A stretch of 64,000 nt of DNA from Ignavibacteria bacterium (GTDB taxonomy: Bacteria; Bacteroidota; Ignavibacteria; OLB7): positions 682,001 to 746,000 of the forward strand of contig JACKAE010000001.1 of assembly GCA_020635205.1 (NCBI GenBank), written 5' to 3'. Position numbers and translations under genes: made by a program. Below are positions 58,379 through 64,000 of the stretch, one piece after another. Numbering within the stretch: the first letter of the stretch is position 1; each line of letters begins with the position of its first letter. The notes under the pieces were generated by a model. It had not been told where the DNA came from. It saw only the letters and a program-made list of their open reading frames with translations, and made no database searches.

Positions 58379-60157
58379 TTATTTCTCAAAGTAGGGATGT
58401 GTCAGAAGCGTCGGTTTCTGCTTCTCCCCTTTTGAAGGGTCGATCTGTACTTCTTCCAGTAGAATAGATGGGGCTACAACAGTGGCCGGAACTGTGGAGA
58501 AGCTCATGATGCCCTGAGGAGTCACCGATGTGTTCAACACATTCTTCTTCCCACCAGCAGCTACAATTTCCTTCAGTGTGCGGTAATCAACTTCTCCCGG
58601 CTCGATATTCCTGATTGGTTCCTCCCGACCGTCGGCTACGTATACTTTCCAAGCCTCCATTCCTTCTTGAGCATCGTCACTACCACCAAAGCTGATGGAG
58701 ACTCCTCCACCCGACATTGAGCGGAAAGACTTTGCACCGATATTGCGGATCATAATCCCATACTCCAGATCAAGCTCGCGGCAACTCTCAATCAACTGTT
58801 GCTTCATCTCTTCTTCACTCAACATCTCGGAAGTCTCTATAAAGAGTGTACCGATAGCTGTTCCCGCTTCGTCTGCTCCTCGACCATGGCCGTTCGATAC
58901 CTCAAGTCCTTTGCCCGGACGGCGCGAGGCGAGGAGCCGCTTTAGCACACCATTCTCAACAAGTGATAAGTGTGATGCAGGAACTCCCTGGTGATCGTAC
59001 TGATACGATCCTCGGAGAACCTTCCCTTCTGCGTGGGTAATTGTTGGATCGTCGTAGACCCTGAATTCACGCGGCATAATGCGTCGGTTAATTCTGTTCG
59101 TCAACGGACTCTCGGCTCCAAGGAAGTTGCCGAACGATTCATCTTCAAGCAGAGGAAGTCGGCTGCCGCTAAGGTGGGGAACAAGTACCTGAAGGAAAAA
59201 CTGGGGGGCGGCATCTGCCACTAAAAGTACTGGGCCGATGTACGATTCCTCAAGCGTCCCTCCCTTTCGGATTGTTAGAACTTCAGAAACAAGTTTCTCA
59301 ATTTCTGCTTCCACTTCTTTGTCTGACGGAAGTTTGCTTGGTGACGAAAGAAGTATCTGAAAAGACTTTGGGTATTTCGTCCCATCACTCCCGTGTGCCA
59401 ATAGGTTGATAGTGACATTCCCCACAGCATTAATTGTTTTAAGCTGCGTCCACTCGTTGTTCATTAAGTAAAAGGAAGATGTGCCGAAGTTGAACGCTAT
59501 GCTCGATTGATCGATGTCTGGATATTTCTTGAAGAGTGCTGACCAAGAGCGAATCTTCTTTGCAATCATTGCTGTGTCGATGGCGATTGGGGCAGACGAG
59601 TCGATCTGCACCACCCGCTTCTCTCGGGAGAAATCAGATAGAGTATCTTCACTGATTCGATTCTTTAAATAGCCGCGCTTTGCGGCCATCTGCTGTACCG
59701 CATCTTTGTATGCCTTATCTGTCGCCAGCCAGAAATCCCGACGTATTGCCATATAGTCGTCGTCGAGAACAATATCGTTCCCCCTCATTGAGCTAAAGCG
59801 AGAGAAGAGATCGTCGCGAGAGAAGAAGCCAGAGTTGTCGAACCCATAGTCACCAACGCGCAGCGTGACTGCAAGCCGCCGAGTTTTGTAGGGGCGCGAG
59901 GTTGTTATCGCGCCAAACGTTCCCTCGATAGAAACGCCTTCAGATTCAATCACACGATACTCTACGAAGTAAGGCGTTCCCTGTTCTTCCAGCTTCAGCC
60001 GATCAACCGAGCGGGTAAGTTCGTCCCGCATTGCCCGAAAGAGAATATCGCCACCCTGTGCTCGAAGCGACGTGGCTGGCAAAACGATCGCGAGCATGGT
60101 GAGAATGCCGAGGAGCGGGGCGAAGGAAGCAAGAGAGAGTGGTCTGTTCAAGTTCAT
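58379..60157 (-). CDS. Exported TldE/PmbA-like protein without HExxxH
   Basis: A 592-residue protein of the TldD/PmbA (U62) family with a signal peptide (LGILTMLAIVLPATSLRAQ). It shares the family landmarks with its upstream neighbour: VYDDPTITHAEGKVLRGSYQYDHQGVPA, ENGVLKRLLASRRPGKG, SNGHGRG and a final propeptide-like segment. The position of the metal-binding HExxxH is instead QFFLQVLVPHLSG, so it lacks the active site, like the TldE subunit. It lies 84 nt after the TldD-like gene, so a secreted TldD/TldE-type heterodimer is likely. Confidence 0.85.
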   Translation of the reverse strand: MNLNRPLSLASFAPLLGILTMLAIVLPATSLRAQGGDILFRAMRDELTRSVDRLKLEEQGTPYFVEYRVIESEGVSIEGTFGAITTSRPYKTRRLAVTLRVGDYGFDNSGFFSRDDLFSRFSSMRGNDIVLDDDYMAIRRDFWLATDKAYKDAVQQMAAKRGYLKNRISEDTLSDFSREKRVVQIDSSAPIAIDTAMIAKKIRSWSALFKKYPDIDQSSIAFNFGTSSFYLMNNEWTQLKTINAVGNVTINLLAHGSDGTKYPKSFQILLSSPSKLPSDKEVEAEIEKLVSEVLTIRKGGTLEESYIGPVLLVADAAPQFFLQVLVPHLSGSRLPLLEDESFGNFLGAESPLTNRINRRIMPREFRVYDDPTITHAEGKVLRGSYQYDHQGVPASHLSLVENGVLKRLLASRRPGKGLEVSNGHGRGADEAGTAIGTLFIETSEMLSEEEMKQQLIESCRELDLEYGIMIRNIGAKSFRSMSGGGVSISFGGSDDAQEGMEAWKVYVADGREEPIRNIEPGEVDYRTLKEIVAAGGKKNVLNTSVTPQGIMSFSTVPATVVAPSILLEEVQIDPSKGEKQKPTLLTHPYFEK

Positions 60158-60241
60158 GATATCAGAAATTCAGAGATGTCAGAGGATAGAGTTTTGGCTG
60201 TGATACTGAGTAAATCGATTCCCTTATCCGCTATGGCGATG

Positions 60242-61975
60242 CTATTCAGGTTGTTCTCCAGCCGAAGGATTATCGTCGTCGTCAGGGGCTGGGAGTGCAG
60301 GTGGCTTCTCGGTAGACTTCGCTTTCTTCTGCACTTCTACTAGTGCTGTTAAGAAACTTGGGGAGACTGCCGAGACTGGAACCGGTCCTGATTCGGCTCC
60401 ACACGTTCCGTTGAAGACTCCCACATCATCGCCGCAGGCAATAATTTGGCTGATGGAGGTAAGTGGTGTGCCAATCAGATCAACCCCTCGCACCAGTTCG
60501 TCCGGGCGACCATCAGCCCAGATGCGCCAGACAACAATGGGAGTTACCTTGAAGAATTGCGGAATGAAGCGACCGACAAATGTGAAGCCTCCCGATATTT
60601 CCTCGAAGTAGAGACCGAAGGGCTTGTTCTGTTTGTGGCACTCTTCAATCAGAAGTCGACGTAGTTCACCGCTGCTAACAGAGTTGGTTGCAGTGACGAT
60701 AAAGTTTCCCTGTCGCCCTACCACGCTCCTTCCGGGTGCTCTCCTGCCGTGGCCGTTAGAGCGAGTAAAGCCTTCAACTGGAGAGCGTGAGAGGAGGAAG
60801 TTTTTCAACACGCCATTTTCAACAACTGGAACCCGTTCCGCTTTTACCCCTTCATCGTCAAAGTGATAGTATCCGTTCAGTTCTACACCATTTACTTCAC
60901 GTATCGTCGGATCGTCGTAGATCGAGACGAAAGGGGGAAGGATCGCCTCTCCCACTTTCTTCGTAAAGGTCTGCCCGCCATCCTCATCTTTTTGCCGATG
61001 CCCTTCAAGGCGATGCCCCAACGTTTCGTGGAAGTAGACGCCTCCGGCTCTGCCGGAAAGTATTGCCGGACCACTATACGCTTCCACGAACGGAGCTTCG
61101 CGCAGAGCCATCAATTGATCTACCATCTCTTTAATAGCTCTCTCCACTTCGTAGTCGTTTGGCAATCCTTCCAGCGAGTGGGCATCGAATGCGCGGTAGA
61201 GGTACAACTCCTCTCCATCCTCAGCTTTGGTGACGGCATAGAGAAAGATGCGCGCATGGTTGACCCCATGTTGGATGGCAGTTCCCTCGCTGTTTACAGC
61301 ATATTTGTTGAGAGTTGTGGCTCGGAACAGAACAAAGGATCGGGTAAGTTTTGGCCACTGTGCAAACGTGCGGGATATCCGCCGAATCTTTTCTTCCCAG
61401 ACACCTTTCTCAACATCCATCGCCATAATTGGTTGGAGTGCCTCCAATGCTGGCTCTCGGGAGAAGTCAGCAGAAGTATCCTGTTCGTCGACGTTGACTG
61501 CCCGGTTCGCCTCGATCTGCACAAAGTTCTGCACACCGATGCGATACTCCTTATCTGTTTGCAGCCAGAGAAGACTTTTGATTGCGTCCAGATCATTATC
61601 GAGAGGGAGGTTAACAGGGGAGGAATAGCTGTAGGGACTGAAACCGCGACGATCTCCCCGCAGTTTCCGGGTGTTGTCGACTTGGTAGTCACCGATTCGC
61701 ACGTCAACGTCGAGCAACCGTTCCACATCCTGTCTGCTATCTCGCAGCGCACCAACCGATGCTACAATTTCGGTTTCAGCAGTTTCGGTGACGTTATACC
61801 CAATGAAGTAGGGGGGAGGATCCCCTTTTGTGTTAAGCAGATCAAATGCTCGGGTTAGTTCTTCCTGCAGTGCAGTAAGGAGGATAGTTTTTTTCTGAGC
61901 AGTGGAGGGAATCGCTCCGAAGAGGAGAAGGGTGCATGCCACCAAGAGTTTCCTGAAAGAGAGATGTGGAGCCAT
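60242..61975 (-). CDS. Exported TldD-like metalloprotease
   Basis: A 577-residue member of the TldD/PmbA family with the catalytic HETLGH at residues 316-321 (HETLGHRLEGHR). Other family landmarks are SIYDDPTIREVNGVELNGYYHFDDEGV, NGVLKNFLLSRSPV and SNGHGRRAPG. Unlike cytoplasmic TldD it begins with a signal peptide (LLVACTLLLFGAIPSTAQ), so it acts in the periplasm or outside the cell. It pairs with the catalytically silent paralog downstream. Canonical TldD/TldE degrades unfolded peptides and processes some microcins; the substrate here is unknown. Confidence 0.9.
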   Translation of the reverse strand: MAPHLSFRKLLVACTLLLFGAIPSTAQKKTILLTALQEELTRAFDLLNTKGDPPPYFIGYNVTETAETEIVASVGALRDSRQDVERLLDVDVRIGDYQVDNTRKLRGDRRGFSPYSYSSPVNLPLDNDLDAIKSLLWLQTDKEYRIGVQNFVQIEANRAVNVDEQDTSADFSREPALEALQPIMAMDVEKGVWEEKIRRISRTFAQWPKLTRSFVLFRATTLNKYAVNSEGTAIQHGVNHARIFLYAVTKAEDGEELYLYRAFDAHSLEGLPNDYEVERAIKEMVDQLMALREAPFVEAYSGPAILSGRAGGVYFHETLGHRLEGHRQKDEDGGQTFTKKVGEAILPPFVSIYDDPTIREVNGVELNGYYHFDDEGVKAERVPVVENGVLKNFLLSRSPVEGFTRSNGHGRRAPGRSVVGRQGNFIVTATNSVSSGELRRLLIEECHKQNKPFGLYFEEISGGFTFVGRFIPQFFKVTPIVVWRIWADGRPDELVRGVDLIGTPLTSISQIIACGDDVGVFNGTCGAESGPVPVSAVSPSFLTALVEVQKKAKSTEKPPALPAPDDDDNPSAGEQPE

Positions 61976-62114
61976 GGCTGTACGAATAGTCAGGTGTGGG
62001 TACCGTTGTTGAAAAAGTTCGCTAAACAGAGAGTTCTCTTCCTGCGAAAAAATGAGTATACGGAAACAACTCTAACGAATGCAAGGGAAAGATCAGTCTC
62101 CCTGGGAACCTCTT

Positions 62115-62432
62115 CTACAAAGCCTCTTCAGGGTTCCAGAAATGTTCTTCCATCACAACGGCCTCTCCCTTAAAGGTTACTCCCTCTTCCTCTAACAACT
62201 CACGCATTCTTGATGGGGGAACGAAGTGAACCTTCCCACTTAACTCGCCATTCCGGTTCACAACGCGGTGGCAGGGGATGCGCTCATCGTTTGCGGCTGC
62301 GTTCAGTGCATACCCCACTGTCCGTGCCGAGCGTCCTGCCCCAATGCGCTTTGCGATTGCTCCGTACGTTGTCACCTTCCCAACAGGTATTTGCATCACT
62401 ACGTCGTAGACGCGGTGAAAAAAGTCGTTCAT
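62115..62432 (-). CDS. MGMT-family DNA alkyltransferase-like protein
   Basis: A 105-residue single-domain protein with the active-site motif IPCHRVVNRNG (PCHR at residues 53-56), preceded by the DNA-binding helix-turn-helix (VTTYGAIAKRIGAGRSARTVGYAL). The retained Cys distinguishes it from alkyltransferase-like proteins with Trp at that position, so O6-alkylguanine repair is possible, though short members of this family often act as damage sensors. The N-terminal RNase-H-like domain of full Ogt is absent. Confidence 0.9.
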   Translation of the reverse strand: MNDFFHRVYDVVMQIPVGKVTTYGAIAKRIGAGRSARTVGYALNAAANDERIPCHRVVNRNGELSGKVHFVPPSRMRELLEEEGVTFKGEAVVMEEHFWNPEEAL

Positions 62433-62783
62433 AATAGTTCCTGCGGCGTTTCAGATCGCGTCGATGTTTGGATGAATCGAAAGTACGAGAATTTGTTGGT
62501 AGATTGTCGGGAGTAGTGAAGGTGTGTGGGATACCTAACTGTTCGGGAAGAGAGAGCCGTTCCGCCAGATGTCCCAGACTCTACCTCTGGGAAACGAACG
62601 GCGCCCTACCTGCGGCAACACAATACTCCTTCTCAGAGGTTTGATGCTGTCGAAATCATGACATCGGTCATTGTTATTCGCTCAACGTCAACCTTACTTT
62701 AATGCAGTCTCCGGAAGGTGCTGTATTGTCAGGCAACAAGGAAAACAATTCACTGGAAACACCTGAAATTAGGAGAAGAATAT
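62433..62783. other. Intergenic region upstream of the universal stress genes
   Basis: Contains the divergent leaders of the MGMT and universal stress genes. A small ATGACatcgGTCAT inverted repeat lies near 62660. No gene or RNA recognised. Confidence 0.45.
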
Positions 62784-63662
62784 ATGAGCAGAGCCATGAG
62801 GATAATTATCGGATATGACGGTTCCGAGTGTGCGGATCGAGGAATCAAGGATTTAGAGCGAGCCGGAATTCCAGAGGGATCGGACGTTTTAGTCCTCTCG
62901 GTTGCCGAATGGTTTCCAGTTCCAATCGGTGTTGGTGGAAGTGAGGGGATAGGGCTGGAGCCTACGGAGAGTGGAGAGCTTGCCGTTGAGCTTGCGCGCC
63001 GAGGTGCTGCCATCGTGAAGAGCACACACCCGACTTGGAATGTCACTTCGGAAGGTTATACCGGATCCCCCGCCCACGAAATCGTTCGCCGCGCCGAAGA
63101 GTGGGGGGCTGAACTGATTGTAGTTGGCTCGCACGGTCGAGGGGCTGTTGGGCGGCTCCTGTTAGGGAGTGTCTCGCAGCAGATTATCCACTCCGCTCAC
63201 TCCTCCGTTCGCATCGCACGGCCAAACGACGAGAAGAGTGCCGATGCACCACTGAGATTGATCTTAGCAGTTGATGGCTCGGGATATTCCGAGGTTATTC
63301 TGGATGCACTGCTGTTACGAAGTTGGCCAACTGGAACGGTTGTCCACATTCTCAGTTCTGCGGAGTTCTCCTACGACAGCGAAGAGGAGGAGTCGATCCT
63401 CACGCGCCTTACCCTGTTGCACCAGAATATCTCGGAGAAGCTCAGCCAGAGTGGATTTGAAGTAGAGTCTACAATCGACACGAAGATGATGCACCCAAAG
63501 CGGATGATTCTTGTAGAAGCCGAGCGGAGTAATGCCGACTGCATTTTCATGGGAGCACGCGGCTTAAGTGGATTCGAGCGGTTTATTCTCGGAAGTATCT
63601 CAACCGGCGTTGCAATGCAGGCGAAGTGCTCTGTAGAGATTGTTCATAAAGCTACCGAGTAG
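62784..63662 (+). CDS. Tandem-domain universal stress protein
   Basis: A 292-residue protein with two UspA domains. Domain 1 opens RIIIGYDGSE and ends with the ATP-binding loop VVGSHGRGAVGRLLLGSVS; domain 2 opens LRLILAVDGSG and ends MGARGLSGFERFILGSIS. Both fit G-x2-G-x9-G-[ST], so nucleotide binding is predicted. The ATG at 62784 follows AGGAG by 8-9 nt. A second, paralogous gene follows on the same strand. Confidence 0.92.
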   Translation: MSRAMRIIIGYDGSECADRGIKDLERAGIPEGSDVLVLSVAEWFPVPIGVGGSEGIGLEPTESGELAVELARRGAAIVKSTHPTWNVTSEGYTGSPAHEIVRRAEEWGAELIVVGSHGRGAVGRLLLGSVSQQIIHSAHSSVRIARPNDEKSADAPLRLILAVDGSGYSEVILDALLLRSWPTGTVVHILSSAEFSYDSEEEESILTRLTLLHQNISEKLSQSGFEVESTIDTKMMHPKRMILVEAERSNADCIFMGARGLSGFERFILGSISTGVAMQAKCSVEIVHKATE

Positions 63663-63769
63663 TGAGAGTGAAGGTGAGGGGGAAGAAGTGCCACTCTCGG
63701 TTGTTGTAAGGCGATGATTCGCAAACGATAACTATATGGTTAGAAGCAAAGACTAATAAGGTGAAGTTC

Positions 63770-64000
63770 ATGAAGATTCTTATCTCATATGATGGTTCGA
63801 GTTGTGCGCAAGATGCGTTAAAAGAATTGCGTCGAGCCGGATTGCCTGAGCAGGCTGACGTTCTCGTTGTTTCCGTTGCCGAGCAGTGGAGAGCACCGGC
63901 AGGCTCCTCCGGCCAAGCCTTGGATGTCTCCGACCTCGCAGATAGTGCTTCGGCACTGAAGGTGGCAGAGGATGCTCGGGCGAAGCTCTGGGCAGATTTC
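63770..64000 (+). CDS. Universal stress protein, N-terminal fragment
   Basis: The frame starts at an ATG with AAGGTG 6-7 nt upstream and runs off the window end after 77 codons. The sequence MKILISYDGSSCAQDALKEL ... LVVSVAEQWRAP is clearly paralogous to the preceding protein (RIIIGYDGSECADRGIKDLERAG ... LVLSVAEWFPVP). A tandem duplication is the simplest explanation. The ATP-binding loop lies beyond the window. Confidence 0.88.
   Translation, partial: MKILISYDGSSCAQDALKELRRAGLPEQADVLVVSVAEQWRAPAGSSGQALDVSDLADSASALKVAEDARAKLWADF

Overview
The window looks like a chromosomal segment of a Bacteroidota/Chlorobi-group bacterium; a Kapabacteria- or Ignavibacteria-like lineage is my inference and is not proven. 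Supporting signs are C-terminal type IX secretion (T9SS) sorting domains on three large secreted proteins, a Bacteroidetes-type tyrosine recombinase, a DUF4129/DUF4350/MoxR cluster, a Bacteroidetes-like TTTG/TAnnTTG promoter and generally weak Shine-Dalgarno sequences. Coding density is high and I see no tRNA or rRNA gene.

1-18.5 kb is ordinary core genome. It holds an ExbB/TolQ-like fragment, a STAS anti-sigma-factor antagonist, dtd, prmC, the potassium uptake pair trkA-trkH, three tandem paralogous membrane proteins feeding into DUF4129, DUF4350 and MoxR genes, a TPR-like lipoprotein, a degenerate retropepsin-like protein and a heterodimeric ABC exporter whose two halves are separated by heptanucleotide repeat arrays.

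19.4-33.8 kb is an integrative element of about 14.4 kb. A 21-bp exact direct repeat bounds it (19416-19436 and 33799-33819). It has a P4-type integrase inside the left end and a Bacteroidetes-type integrase inside the right end, an XRE regulator with a palindromic operator, two T9SS-exported proteins (576 and about 1750 residues), two tandem small paralogous helical proteins separated by five GATTC-type iterons mostly 10 bp apart, and two unrecognised cargo genes. Composite multi-hairpin repeats lie just outside both ends.

34.4-44.2 kb contains a cobalamin riboswitch followed by a tightly coupled operon: T9SS-sorted beta-propeller, small surface protein, BtuB-like TonB receptor and beta-propeller lipoprotein. 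I read it as a vitamin B12 (corrinoid) capture and import locus that uses a T9SS-delivered surface protein. Two PH-like membrane paralogs and an FG-GAP lipoprotein follow.

44.6-64 kb returns to core functions: M48 protease, DinB protein flanked by 83-bp repeats, GAF-PP2C phosphatase (a candidate partner of STAS proteins), SDR, kdsB, gatC, typA, a CDGSH-Fer4_19-CDGSH protein, DUF4920, an exported TldD/TldE-like pair, an MGMT-family protein and two tandem universal stress proteins, the last truncated by the window edge. Repeats are a theme of the whole window: heptamer arrays, 83-bp units, AT-rich leader cassettes and REP-like composites, several abutting stop codons or start regions.
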